From: Odontesthes bonariensis
Lineage: Eukaryota > Chordata > Actinopteri > Atheriniformes > Atherinopsidae
Direction: 5' to 3'
Length of the DNA: 64,000 nucleotides
Assembly (NCBI RefSeq): GCF_027942865.1
Contig: NC_134509.1
Span: forward strand, 30,822,197 to 30,886,196
The notes beneath the pieces were generated by a model. It was not told the DNA's origin, ran no database searches, and was given only the letters and a program-made list of their open reading frames with translations. Every line of letters begins with the position of its first letter. Positions within the stretch are counted from its first letter, which is position 1. The position numbers and the translations under genes were made by a program. Shown piece by piece: positions 22,202 to 35,179 of this stretch.

Positions 22202-22823
22202 CACATCACCTGTGAGGTGCAACACGAAACAGACCCATCCGTCACACACGTTTCACACTGCAACATTTCTGCACTCAAGCGAGATTTAAACACTCCTACA
22301 CAAACGTATAAAAGAAGAAAAGTTTTACGGCATATGTGGACTGACGTAAGTTGATTGGCCACAATTAAAAACGAACACATGAGTTCGTTTTACTGAATGA
22401 AAGACATCTTTATAAAAAAATATTTTGAGCTTATTTAGCTTACCTATATAAAGCGTTTAACACTGTAATATTACAGAGACAGCTATGTTGATATCCGTGA
22501 TGTAGCTAGTAAAAATACAATATATTTAACCGTGGTTTCTACACATGAACGACTGTTGTCACTCATTCAACTAGATTTGTTTCCGAGCAGGCGCGCGCAA
22601 TGCACACTGGGATAACCTTCTCCTGTCAAAATAAAGGTTCAAAGACCTTTCGCCCATGTCGTGTAGGCCTAAGGCATTGTGTTAAGCTTTTATTTCTAAA
22701 TTAACCGGAAACGACCTTTCACACTTATTTCCTCTCACGAAGAGACCGACCAGCTGTGTATCGGTCGAAGGAGTTTAAATTTAAATCTTTCCTTTTCCTC
22801 ACAGGAGTATATTGTAGCACAAA
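22202..22823. promoter_or_regulatory. Bidirectional promoter of wdr83 and wdr83os
   Basis: The 622-base space between two divergent start codons. Minus-strand sequence just before the wdr83 ATG (CACCTCACAG then GTGATG) looks like a splice acceptor, so wdr83 probably has a non-coding first exon further up, near 22560-22620. No TATA box is evident. Head-to-head arrangement of these two genes is also the human arrangement. Confidence 0.6.
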
Positions 22824-25800
22824 ATGGCATCTAACAACATGGCAGATCCGAAGAGAGTAAACAAGATTTTAAGGTATTTTTTTATTTTGTTGAAAAAATA
22901 TATATCAAACGGAGAGTGTAAGATAGCCAGACAGCACGATTTTCGGCAGCTAGCAGCTAGCTAACCTTCATCATTAATCATGAGTGGTCCCAGATGAGAT
23001 TAGTGTTAGCTCCGTGATTAAGATTTAAGTTTCACAGCTCATGTCGTTATTGCCAGATGAGTCGAAATTGGTTGTATTTAAGCAAATATGTATGCTTTTT
23101 TTTCTCCCTTTTTCGGAGCTTTACCCATTCATTTGTGTTTGTCAGTTAGCAAGCTAGTCATTTGAGCTTCTTTTTAGACGATCTAGTGCAACGAACTAGT
23201 GCAAGATCTTGCATAACGAATCGTATACTAGTTACATCGTCTCCTTAGTTAATATAAATGTGTGTTTTTGCAGGTACAAGCCCCCCAGCACAGAGACCAA
23301 CCCCACACTGGAAGACCCCACTCCTGACTACATGAACCTGCTAGGCATGATCTTCAGCATGTGTGGGCTGATGCTCAAGGTTACCTCCACACACTCTTTC
23401 ATTCTAAACCTTTGTGTTTCCCATCTTCCTTGTCCTCTGCCTCTGGTGTATGCTAATGTGTGTCCACATTAAACATTTGACCTCATAAGGGCAGACCCTG
23501 CTCTGTCCCAATGACTCCATTTGGTAGATTGAAGGGCAGTTGCTGACTTTGATGACAAAGGACACAATAAACAAAAAGGGGACAGCAGCACACTTTGGCT
23601 CACACTTGGATTCTGTGTTTTTTGTCTGTGCAGGATGTACACATTTAAATGGAATGGAACAAAGTAAGAACAGCACATAAAAAAATCCTGTAGGAATATC
23701 AGGAGTAAAGGAGTATCAACCCCCCCTTTAATTTCAGAATAATATTTTTCTTAGTTTGATATTATGCTGAACTGTGTATAGGGGATACACTTATGTCAGC
23801 AGTGTTTAAAATGGGAATATGATTGGAATGTACTGTATGCATCTCATGTAAACGCCATAATCCAAATATTGTAACTGTCAAAACGAGGTCAGTTGTTCTA
23901 ATTTTGTTGTCACCACTGATCCAGTGGGGCCTTACTAAATTTTAGCTTCATTGCGAGATCCATGCGGAGCTGTGCTTACTCCTGTCGAAAGCTGCTTTCG
24001 AATCGGATGCAGTGGGTGCTGCGCTTTGTGACAACACTTGGATTCATCCAGTCGGAGGAAATCTGACAGATTTCAACAAATAACCCACAAATCTGACAAA
24101 TTGCCAGATTGAATTGCCGACTCTCATTTTTGTGGGTTTCAATGTGACTCTCCCAAACAGGCTGTCAGATTGCTCCCTACTCAGCCTGAAAGTATACCTG
24201 GATGCAGTAATTTTACAGAGGGTTGTACTAAGAAGCGAGATTAGTGGCTTAGCGAGCTGAGTTGAGCTGAAAGTCAGAGCTTTCAGTGTCAAGAATGTGT
24301 CTCATTTTTAACCCGGCTGGATCACCATGGTGACTTGGGCTGAACTCAAGCTGCTTTGGACAAGTTTATCTTCAGTTTTGCATGAAATCGTCTTACGTCA
24401 GGATGTTGAAAGTTAATGTTTTACAGTGTAACGATATTTAAAGAGCACGATTCACGTTAAACAAACGTCAGATTGTTAACCGAACAGATATTTCAAATAT
24501 CATTTAAAAGACATGAAGATGTAGATGAAATCTAGTCATTTTAATGATAAAATTTAAACGTGGTACCACGTTGATTCAATGATGGCTTTTCATTAGGTCT
24601 ATTAAGTTTATAAGATATTTGACTCCATGGACTTTCGGGCTAGTTGATTCAGCAAATGAGTTGTTAAGCACTGCTTGCAGAATTCCAACTTCCAAAGCCA
24701 CCGTCCTGCCGTCTGTATCAACAAACATTCTTTCTGGGGTGTGATGAGCGATGCTATTGGAAAGTTTCGCTGCTTTCCAGTAAGCTCTTCTAACTTGTAT
24801 CCTTTTCCTTTATTGCCGTTTTTACGGACTTTCTCACAGTCCAACAAGAAGTCTTGCCGTGCTGCCTTAACATCTCCCACTCTTTTGAAGAAGTCTTACG
24901 TTTTGATCAGCTTTTCTTGACAGAAAATTGTCTTAAACTGCATGCTGTTAAAGGATGTGAGTCTTCTGCACTGATGATTAGTGATTAGTGTCAGTCAGAA
25001 CCTTTGATGTGTCACGCTCTTAAAAATTCCTGCCATTCACGCACTGCACGAACCACCAGGGGCTCAATTTGAACCTGTTTTTTCTTTTTTTAATATCTTA
25101 ACAGGACAAATGATATACCTGTGCTCTGGGAAAATGTTTTGACGGAAATGTAAAGTAAAAAAATACTATGTCCCTTCTGGACTTGTCACCTGTCACAACA
25201 TTTGAGAACAACTGAGCTACATTATGCATATTTCTATGCTTGCTATAAAATAGGAGTTTTTTTTTTCGACTTTCATTCAGGCTCAAGAGCTGACCTCTGC
25301 TCACATAGTTTACACATTTTATCTGCCCTAGAAGAAATGTTTGTACACTTGGAGTAACTCCTCATTCTTAGTTTTTATGCTTTCAAAACTTCCTTAAGCT
25401 CGTCAGAAAACAGAAGCAGTCAGGATCGTCATGAAGATAACTTTTGTGTTTGTGTTTCAGCTGAAGTGGTGTGCCTGGATGGCAGTCTACTGTTCTTTCA
25501 TCAGCTTTGCTAACTCCAGAAGCTCAGAGGACACTAAACAAATGATGAGCAGCTTTATGTGAGTAAACAACCCTTTGTGCATGATCTGTATAATATACAA
25601 AATGTATGTACCGATATGCGTTTAGTGTATGTCGGACTGTAAGAGGTTAACTAAACATTTATTTTGGTTCACATTGTGAACCAGTGCTGTATTTCAGAAC
25701 ATATACTTCATCCTTGTGTTAAACTGCATATTTTTGATATGCATGAAACAGGAGAACAAGGAGACAGTTTTGCTCAGTTTGCCTCTTCTCTCAAAATCTT

Positions 25801-26957
25801 CTTAACACCTTCATTACAGACACACTCACAAACTGGTCTAAAATTGATTTTTATTTTATTTTTTTGTCAGCAGTGGTTATTAAAGTGTCCGTCTCTTTGT
25901 TGCAGATCTTAGTCATGAGAGCTGATTGCAAAAGTTTATTGTTACTTTAAAGTCGAGCTGTATTCAGTTTAGAAAGTGCAGGCTGGGGGCGGTCGGTGGC
26001 GTAGTGGGTTGAGCAGCCGCCCCATGTACAGAGGCTACAGTCCTCGCTGCGGCTGGCCCCGGCTCGAGTCCCACACCGGACGGCCCTGTGCTGCATGTCT
26101 TCCCCCTCTCTCTGCCCCCTGCTTCCTGTCTCTCTCCAACTGTCTATCCATTAAAGGAATAAAAAGTCCCCCCCAAAAAAAAAGAAAAAAAGAAAGTGCA
26201 GGCTGGACCTTGCTTCTGTCTGCCGTTGAAACGTTAGTTAAAAGCTTTCGGATATTGTTGTTGGCTTTTCTGTGTGTGACCCCTTCGGGGGACACATTTG
26301 CTTATAAAAGAGCACTAAAGCAGGGCTTCCCAGACAGATTTACAATGGGGAAAAACCTTCTTGTCCATTGTGAAGAAGAGGTTGTATTAAAGACAAGCTG
26401 AATCCAGTCATAGCTCAACACAAAACATTTGGCTCAGCAAATTATGTCTGACTACAAACTCGATACGCCAGCCGTGTGTGCAGAAGCTGGTTCAAAGCCA
26501 GTTTTAGGACACTGGTCAAAAGCCAAAATATGATTCAAATATCCCTGTGTTATTAAACAAAGATGAGTGCCTTTACATGATGTAAGGGCTGTTGAGGGCC
26601 AGGGTGTTATTCAGGTTATCAGGTGAATCTTTCAGCAGTGTAAACAAGGATATTTCAAGTCAGCAGTGCTGTTTCTTTACATGATAATTATTTTCAAATG
26701 AAAATAATTTCTTAGTCCAAAATTGGCATTAGTGTTTCTCTTCATGTAGTATTTGTGATTTCTTCCTTATAGGTCAACCCCAAAACAACTGTGAAAGACA
26801 AACAGACTGAATTTAGGCCGGAGAAGTACTGAAATAAATCTGTCATGAAACTGAAATGGCATGTTCTATTTTCTCCATTTTTGTGTGCAGGCTGTCCATC
26901 TCAGCAGTTGTGATGTCCTACCTCCAGAACCCACAGCCAATGTCACCACCATGGTAA
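22824..26957 (+). CDS. wdr83os: WDR83OS/Asterix, PAT-complex subunit of the ER translocon
   Basis: Four exons, 22824-22873, 23274-23379, 25461-25558 and 26891-26957, are all GT-AG and in phase and give 106 aa, the same length as human. The protein is almost unchanged: [52 protein letters not shown] and the end NPQPMSPPW. It has three short hydrophobic segments (about residues 36-52, 55-69 and 82-96). Asterix pairs with CCDC47 in the PAT complex, which shields and helps fold multipass membrane proteins at the Sec61 translocon. Introns 2 and 3 hold a decayed repeat and a SINE. The first AUG in exon 1 was chosen; a second at 22839 would shorten the protein by five residues. Confidence 0.96.
23880..24960 (-). 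other. Probable decayed dispersed repeat in wdr83os intron 2
   Basis: The minus strand contains a 90-codon open frame (24608-24880) rich in Lys and Arg with [20 protein letters not shown], unlike the surrounding intron. Near 24210-24370 a GC-richer stretch (AAGAAGCGAGATTAGTGGC, AACCCGGCTGGATCACCATG) has the look of a repeat end. I suspect a worn DNA-transposon copy, but I found no paired termini or target duplication and cannot name the family. Confidence 0.3.
25987..26190 (+). mobile_element. tRNA-derived SINE with 16 bp target duplication
   Basis: A 204 bp insert in wdr83os intron 3. The head has tRNA-like A and B boxes (GGCGTAGTGGGTTGAGC and GGCTCGAGTCCC), a CT-rich body, and an A-rich tail. 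AGAAAGTGCAGGCTGG is repeated exactly at 25971-25986 and 26191-26206, the target duplication of LINE-driven retroposition. The perfect duplication indicates a fairly young insertion. Confidence 0.9.
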
Positions 26958-27257
26958 CCAACGGCCAATCAGAGCAGGAGGCAGAAGTGAAGTGGAGGCA
27001 GGAGTGGGTGACCCTCCTCCCCCACCCTCTGGCCATCTATTTGGAAAAGCAGAGACACAAAAAACGAAGATAATGGGATAGAAATAGAAGGAGAAAAAAC
27101 AGATGACCAGAAGAGAAGTGGACTGTATGAGGACACCATGTCGAGACGGAAAGCTCAACCGTCTAAGACTTTGTTCTCGTGTTTTTCTTTTAACCTTTTC
27201 TAATTTTTGCGGTTGATGATGAAAATGTTTCACACCATGGAACAGCACCATGCCATG

Positions 27258-27263
27258 AATAAA
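27258..27263 (+). promoter_or_regulatory. wdr83os: Poly(A) signal of wdr83os
   Basis: AATAAA about 300 bases after the stop codon, predicting a 3' end near 27280. Confidence 0.65.
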
Positions 27264-30200
27264 GCTGTACAGGTTTAAAAGGAAGAGCTCTCTGATACTT
27301 GTCTTTGAAAGAAAAATGTTAACACCATGCCCATACCACATTTAAGATCATATTGTTTACTAGTTTTGTAAATATAAGTCATGCTAGCAATCTTGTGTTA
27401 ATTACAGCACTGAATCAAATAATTTATCAGTGTTGAAATATATCTGACCATGTGCTAAATAACAGTAAGTGTCTTCAAATCAAATACTCATCCCTCTTGT
27501 CAAAGGCCCTCATGGAGTTAGACGTCGCACCAGTCTATTTTACTTATGTGTTCAGAATCGCTGATTCCACGTAGTCTTAACCTGCCGTGACCCTGCTTCC
27601 TCACGTGTGAACATGTTCCTTCTCAAAAGTGTCCTGGTGTTCAATGGCAATGCAAAGGTTTAAAGCTTAACGGCCCCTTCTCGTTCCAAATAACCAGGGA
27701 AAATTAAAAATGAATAAAAAGAGTCGAAGCTTAGGTCATACTTTAATATTTCATGTAAAGACGGTTCTTTACAATTCTAAATCTACACATTATTTTAGGC
27801 TAACTCTGCTCATCTTGAGTTTGAGCTCTGTAATTTAATCATTTACTCATGCCAAGCAATTTAAATTTGATGTAATGATACAAAGAAAATGGAATAGATA
27901 GAAGATTGAATTGAAGCATTGATAAAAGATTGGTGTTGATCAGCTATCTATTTAGGATCCGGCATTAATCAACTTGACTTATGCAAACTTGAGTTTATCT
28001 GTTTTTTCTGTGCGCATGCATGGAAGCCCGTGCTACCTTTCATTATCTTTCACTTAAGACAAAAGGTTAAATCACACCTTCCTCAACCACAATAAACAAG
28101 ATTGTTTGATTTTCCTTATCTCACAGTGGTATATCTGCCAGCTGATTGATCGACAACACACAAACTGGTCTTTCTTCCTGCTGCTTCTCATTAGGTGAAC
28201 GCACTGACTACAAAACACACAGCCACTCACACTATTAACTGCTTGTGTGTCAGTGCTGATTACAGACACGAAGCTGGCAAGTCAGCTGGATGTGAGACTG
28301 ATTTAGTGGCGTATAACTCACGTCCCTCCAGGGCTGGCTCCAGTGCCGACTGGGCACTTGAGCTGCCTGGCTTGCTGCCACGTTTCAGCAGACTCCACTT
28401 GATTTTCTCCTGACTTTGTCCTGACTCAAACTGCTAACCTACACATTTATTTTTTTCAAGCACTGAAATGGAACTTTTTGTTATATATATATATATTTTT
28501 TTTTCCCATCCGGTGGGCCACAGTTACCGTGGTACATTTGCTGTTGATTGCTATCAGTGGAGAGGATATTGTATTTGTAACAGTCAGCAGTTATCGTATG
28601 CATTGATCGGTGGGGTTTGTAATTTGGATATTAAAAACTGTCACAGTTTGCTGAATGTAGATCTTAAGTTCAGTAGATGACCGGCTCGAGGCAGTTTTAA
28701 TTAAATCTGATCTCAGAACATTGTTTTGCTGGATCTGAACAGTTAGAGAAAAGTGAAAGGAGGCTGCTTGGAAACAGACCTATATCTCCGTCTAACACTA
28801 GAGGGCACTATAGCATTGCAAATTATTTTTAGTCTCCAATGAACTGTGAGTAGACAAAAGAGCTTTAGCTTACAGTTGAAAACAACTCTAATTGCATTAG
28901 TGATAAGGGTGAGGCATTATTTGAACACCGCTTTTTGAAGATGCACAGTTGGTGCCAAATTGTCCAGAAGAAATGGAGATGCCACCTTTTGTTTTTAAAT
29001 ATTCAGAGAAAGCTTTGGGCTCCATTACGTCTATTAAGTTAGCTTTAAGGCATCCACTAAAAGTTTGTAGCTCCTCATTGACTGATCTCATATGTATGAG
29101 TGAGTGCATTATGCTTTCTTCTGCTCAGCTAAGCTGCTAGTCCCATGACAACCGCAGGAGGACATGGAGGTCTCCTTCGAGAGGTCATGTTGCGTGTCAC
29201 TGAGGAAACCTATGAGTCACATCCGTACAGTGAAGCATGTTATTTCCAGAAATGCTCTCAAGAATGAGGAAGTAAATTCAAGGGAGAGGATACCATACTT
29301 TGGAATGTCACAAACAATGCTAAAGACACCAACTTTGAACATTTGTTTTGTACCTATCTATTGTTTTTATTTCCGGTTTTCATATTCATTTCTGCTTTGG
29401 AAAAAGGACACTGTAGGTGTCCAGCTGAAGTGCAATCTCTGTTTTGTAGAAAATGTCTATATGTGATTTTCATTATCATTATTTTAGATGTTTTTAATTT
29501 CTAATAATCTGAATAACAACATATCTAAAAGTGAAGAAATGAATCATCTTAAACAACAATTGAGATAAAGAAAGTAGGACTCTTGATGAACCTAACTGAT
29601 AAAACCTAAGCCTTAAGTGTAATTACATTAATGGATATTAAAATTACAGGGCAGCTGTTAACTGAGCTTTATGGGCACATAATACATGGGGGGACCCCTT
29701 GAAGCAGTGAGTCGCTGGTTTGATCCCTGGTCAGTCTGGGCTTTTACTATATCGTTTTCACTAAATTTCCCGTGTCTCCATATTATAATCATCCAATAAA
29801 AACAAAACAGTCTAAATGTAAGATATCAACCATCCATAATCCAGAACAATAACATGTCGCAGCCATGTTGTCATTTGGGAGTGTGCTTCTAATACTGTTT
29901 GTGTGGCCACGCAGTACTGAACTCTCCTCAGAGTATACGGTGGTCAGGCTCTTTTCAAGATGCTCAAATGACCACATTCAATGACTGCAATATTCGAATG
30001 TATGTGTGTCTGAGAGATCTATGTTTAGATTTATTCATTCATTTCAAAAGGTGTAACTGTTGGATGGAAACACCACACTGAGAGGGAAGATGCTGAGTTG
30101 AGTATCCTGTGTTGTCTCATCAACACACACAGTGAAGACTGGTGAGCTCCACAGAAGAGGAACGCCTACACAGTACTTTCAAATATGTGTGTGCGGCAAT

Positions 30201-30659
30201 ACTGGTGTCATGATGACGGAAGTTGACCCTTGGAGTCAGAGGTTGATGTTGAATTAAAAAAAAGGAACAAAGTCTGATCTGATCATTTTAGTATTATCCT
30301 TCTAAGCTACAAATTTTCTCTTTTAAGACACATCTTTATAGTAAATATTAGATACAGATGGACTAAGAATTTTATTTCAGTTAGAAAAATGAACAGTGGA
30401 CACCCTATATCCTTACCACTTTTAATTTGGAGTAAAACAAGGAAACAAAGGAGAAAAAAACGAGATGAGAAAGAGGAGATAAGTCAGGGTATATTCCACT
30501 TGCAGAATGTCAAGTCAGTGGTAGCTGTACAGCCTAACAGTATTTTACTAATATTAGATCAATTCAGCAATCACAATAGTAGCAAATAAGGCACAAGATG
30601 ACAGCGCATCCTTTTACAGTTACATAGGCTGCTAGACATGAAAAATCTGCATTTTTTTT
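27264..30659. other. Intergenic DNA, nothing firm
   Basis: About 3.4 kb between wdr83os and the next promoter, AT-rich with a TATATA run near 28483-28496. A short piece near 29689-29735 (AGTGAGTCGCTGGTTTGATC) recalls the B-box region of a tRNA-type SINE but is too worn to call. No gene is supported. Confidence 0.45.
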
Positions 30660-31178
30660 GTGAATTGGTTTGTGTAAGGAAGAGGGAATAGAGCGAGGAA
30701 GAGTGAAAGGAGGAGAGTGAGACAGAAAGAGAAAAGGGACTTCCAGTGGAAAGGAGAGGGAGAGGACACACAGAGGGGAGCTCAGCGTAGTGCATGAGGG
30801 GAAGTCATCAGTCTGACCGGAACGACCTGCTACGAACAGTAGACCACACGGCATGCCCGTTTTCCTGCCGGCAGCTCAGTTTTTGGCGCCGCATGATATT
30901 ATCGGATATTCTCTGCACATCTCACTGACCGTCACTGTCCGGCGTACGTCACTTTTGTCGGGATGCTCTTGCTGTGAACATGGAGTTTTCCTGTCCCCCG
31001 GTGGTGAATACGTTGCTGTTTCTCCTCCGCCGGTCCAGTCCTCCCAGCACAGCCGACTGGTTTCCAGCCGCCTCCGCGAGCCGCTACAGCAGGTCGGGGC
31101 CACCTGAGACCCGGTGGGCGGGACTGGAGTCCGAGGAGCCGGCAGTAGTCCCTCGAGAGCAGAGCACCTGACAGGCAG
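30660..31178 (+). promoter_or_regulatory. CpG-rich promoter and non-coding first exon of a long gene
   Basis: Purine-rich GAGA-like DNA (30680-30780) passes into a GC- and CpG-rich block that ends at a good splice donor (GCAG, then GTAGGT at 31179). A CRE-like TACGTCA lies at 30945-30951 with TGGCGCCG upstream. There is no AUG in phase with the donor that stays open, so the exon is probably 5' UTR. Its most likely partner is the acceptor at 43930; linking them is inference. Confidence 0.55.
30980..31171 (+). CDS. Upstream ORF (63 codons) in the non-coding first exon
   Basis: ATG at 30980 opens a frame (MEFSCPPVVNTLLFLLRR at the start) that closes with TGA eight bases before the exon end. It has a hydrophobic start and an arginine/serine-rich remainder but no known domain. 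Its probable role, if any, is translational control of the downstream main frame. Whether the peptide is made cannot be told from sequence. Confidence 0.3.
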   Translation: MEFSCPPVVNTLLFLLRRSSPPSTADWFPAASASRYSRSGPPETRWAGLESEEPAVVPREQST

Positions 31179-31350
31179 GTAGGTCTGCAGACACTCGGAC
31201 AGAAAAGCTGCGTAACGTGCTGTGTTGTTTAGACAATTTTATTTCGTTTTGGTCCAGAGCTTAAAATACCGAAGCTTTTATAAATGCTCGCCTCTGGGTA
31301 AGTGGTTATAAGATAATCTCTGGGTTAGGCTAACGAAATGTTGGAGAGGA

Positions 31351-31368
31351 GGGGGGGGGGGGGGGGGG
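31351..31368 (+). repeat. Poly-G run
   Basis: Eighteen consecutive G bases about 170 bases after the splice donor of the non-coding exon. The tract could form a G-quadruplex in DNA or nascent RNA, and its length may be uncertain in the assembly. Confidence 0.85.
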
Positions 31369-33296
31369 CTACTTGTTTATTTCATTTATTTATTTATTTT
31401 ATCCCCCAAATAAAATTAGGGTGAGGTTAGGCTAGTACCTTGTCAATATGGGACCGCCAGATTTGTCCTGGTTGGTCCAGTTTTTCCAGACCATTTTCTT
31501 TCAGTTTAATTTGACAAAAACCAACGTTAATTGGCCAGACTCGTGTTGAAAAAAAAAAAAAAAAGACCGTCTGCACACAATATTTGCTGGATTATTACAT
31601 AATTTGTGATGGCGTCTACCTTATCTCTTGAAAATATTCAAAGGTCTTCACTCTTTACTAATAAAACACGTGGCCATTCAGCAACATCTCAAAGTTTGAT
31701 CCAAGTTATTTACATGTTAAAAGTAGTTATTACGTTTGAGGGCCCTCTGAGCACATTCAGCATGTTTTCTACATCGCAGCGCATAGAACAACTTGAACCA
31801 AAGGTTTCACTTGATTTACAAGAACACGTGACCATTCTTTTTTTTATGCCTTTTAAACACAACTGCTATTCTTTTGTAAAGATAGAGTACTTGTACATTT
31901 CCAGCCAGTTTCTTCCATAACTGTTACATCCGAATACTGCTGGCCTAAACGGAAGACTGTAAACAAGCCTATCTTTGATCATTTCAAGATTATAAAAAGA
32001 TTTAGGTCTGAGACTTAAAAAAAAAACACCAGGATCTCCAAAATTGGGTAAAAATCATCCCAGTTTGAGTCTGAAATGCTTTGGATTGTATATAAAATCT
32101 GACTGTAACACAAGGCACAACCTTGACTGAATTAGGAACCAGAAAGCCACACGGGCCCTGGAGCATCATCTTCTCAATATAATAACTGTTTGCCTTGTAC
32201 TGAGCTATCGTTATTGATAAAGAACTCACAAAAGGAGGAGAGCAATTTATTGTAGTCTGCTGCAGCTGAGACCTTTAGACTTAATTCTTTTTTATTTTAC
32301 TAGCCTCTTGTTTCATAGATCACGGAAAATGTATTTCTTCTTATTATCATGACATCTTGGGATAATCTGAGCAACACTCTTTAACACAACACTGTCATAC
32401 TGTCCCCTTTTAGCTTTCTTTGCTTCTAAGTATTTTCAGCAGAAGCACCAAAACAGCGACTTACAGAGCAAACAATGCCAAAAGGATCTTGCAGCATCTG
32501 ACCATTTTTAGACAAAACATTGTGTATCGTTTTTCTTCACTTCGCCCCAGTGGGCTGGTAGACCGGATATCTGATTTGGAGAAAAATTGATTTGATAACC
32601 TCAAGCTCACTATGGTCTTGGACAGACAACTTGATCACAGTCTTGTCGATTTTCAGCCCTACTGCAAGAGAATTCTAACGCTTTGGTTGAAAAATCTATA
32701 AGGTGGGGTCAAACTAAAGGGATTCTTCAAGTCTAAAATCATCCTGTGGCTAAACAAAGAACAAACAGCTGAGGTACTGCTATTGCCAGAAAAATAAATA
32801 AAAAATCAGCTCTCAGATTCTCCAAAGACTTCTTCCAAATGAGTCAAGACTGTTATAGACACCAAGGTTTTCTTCTTTGGGCTATTATTGAACACGCTCA
32901 GTTAGTAACAGATCTGCTGGTGCATGAGTGAGTTATGTAAAACTCAACGTGCCTATCACTCAAAAGTACTCCTGTACCTCTTAGCCAAAAATATTCCCTT
33001 CTGTCTTTTACCTTTTTGGTGTGTGTTGGCCCAAACCGAACATCAACACAGCATCCATCACCAGGCCTGGATTTTATATAACCCTCCTCCTGCTTTTCAC
33101 AGTGTTGGAGGTTTTCTTTATCGCTGGAGAAAGGATTAGAGTCGTTCTGACAGACGTGTGAACGTGTGAGTTTGTGTTCTTGTTTACCAAATGCAGTTTC
33201 ACACCTGCACTCTTGACTTTTCTTCTGGGTCATCTCCCTTCTGACCATCCTGTTTTCCCATAACATCCATTTCTTTATTTATCAGTTCATCTAAGC

Positions 33297-33786
33297 CAGG
33301 GGTCTTCAACGTTTTTCAGGCCAAACTGATGGAGCAGGGACCCACCTACTATTTATATGGCATACAATTGTGTTTTATATTTAACGGGGCCTAGTGCCGT
33401 GTATAAACATAGCTACTCTGTTATTGTACATTCAATACTAAGCTATTCAAATAATACACAAGTTAATATATTCATGTTTTTATTTTAAACATGTGCAAGG
33501 TACAGGGTGGCCGTGCCACTGCCATTTATAAACAAACATCTTGCATACAACACTGAGCTATTCAAATAATCCACAGATTTTAACTTTAAACATGCATGTA
33601 GATGGGACAATGAATCCTCAAACCAGTTGTGGATGGCACATGTTTGCACACAATTTGTGAGAAAAAACCGTTTGAAAAAAAAAAAAAAAAGTTAAAAATG
33701 GTCTAATCAACCAAAGATTTCGCGACCCCCCTGCAGTACCTGCGCGGATCCCCTGGGGGTCGCGGACCCCCGGTTGAAGACCTCTG
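33297..33786. mobile_element. Non-autonomous hAT (Charlie-like) element
   Basis: A 490 bp element. The left end CAGGGGTCTTCAAC and the complement of the right end CAGAGGTCTTCAAC are terminal inverted repeats with one mismatch. The 8-base target duplication ATCTAAGC is exact at 33289-33296 and 33787-33794, as expected for hAT. The ends contain the GGGGTC...GCGACCCCC pattern common in fish hAT MITEs. No transposase is encoded. Confidence 0.9.
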
Positions 33787-35179
33787 ATCTAAGCATTTTC
33801 CATCTTTCTTTTGTCAGCTTCACATGACTGAGTCATGACTTCATTGCTTATAGGGCTGAGACAAAGCAGTCGTGCTGTGACAGCCTGTAGCTGTCCAATT
33901 AAAGTAACAAATGACAGAAGTTGGCATATATAAAAAGTCAACAGTGTCCTGCAACAGGGACAGACCACAGACGTATACTGTCTGAGGGTAAAATAAGCAG
34001 GAGAGGAAGTACAAGCAGATTGGAAATGTAGATAGTGCCGTCACATTATGTGTTTGAAGGCAGGAAAGTGACATGTTATTGTTGACTTCATGGAAAAATT
34101 AAGTTAATGGAAAATGTTGGTGGAGATGTGTCAACAGATAAACTCTTTAAAAAGTCTAATCAGCATCAATGCCATAAATACTTCTAAGTCTGAAACACAG
34201 TGTTCAGATAAGTGTAGATACTGATCCCTGCAGTAGATTTAGGAAAGCTCAGTGTAAATGCCTTCACAGGTGAGCCTAATGAACCTAACGACCCTCCTTG
34301 CTGACTCCCGTAGCAGAGAGAAGTGGTCTGGTCGAATAGTCTATTTTCTTTAGGAACCTTCCTAACAGTGAAATAACCCTTAAGTATCTGTATGGCAGCC
34401 AAGATAAGAGCAGTTCGAATTCTCTAAATACGAAGGGAAGGAGCTCCAATGCTTTTCTAATTATCTCACTTTGCATAAGATATACTGGAATATGGGATAT
34501 CTTTTATGAGAGACAGGAGATAATTCTGTCCCACAATTCCTTGCGGCTGTAACTTTTATAGTGATGCAAGATTATTTTCATCCAGTCGCACTTACTGTGA
34601 TTCATGTGGATAAATATAAGTATGAGTAGCCCGTGACAACACACTATTGAACTTTTTTTTGTCTTTATTTCCTTTTTTTCATCCCTGAACCTTGATAATG
34701 AATTGATATTCCATATTATCTCTAATATGATAAAACGTAAATATATAATTTCATGTCACAATGTGGTTCAGACTGCAAAAGACAAAGTATTTAAAGAACT
34801 TTTTGTTGAATTTTTATTTAACATTTGTGTTTTCTGAGTTGCAGGCCACATAACAGCTTAGTATATGTGTCAAAAGTAAAATTCTCATTGCAGCGGGGTT
34901 GTCTTTTCCTAAGTCCTTAAGAAGTCTTCACAGAATATTCAACCTCAAGTGGTCGTGAGACAAAAGAGTTTTAGTACAGTGTTATCACATCATTGACTGA
35001 AAGTAAAGCAGTTGACATACATTTTCTTGATCTCATCTCTTATGAATGCACATGGTTCAGTTCCTCCTTCCTTTTCATAAGGACTTTGTGGCTTGTGAAA
35101 TTTAAGAATGGTGTCTGCTCTGATATGAAACTCTCATATGAGTCGTATTTCCCTTCTACCAATTGTAGGGGTGGTACTT

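Noticed and set aside
32898-33266. 122-codon minus-strand frame
   Set aside because: No family motif, no splice signals and AT-rich surroundings; consistent with chance.
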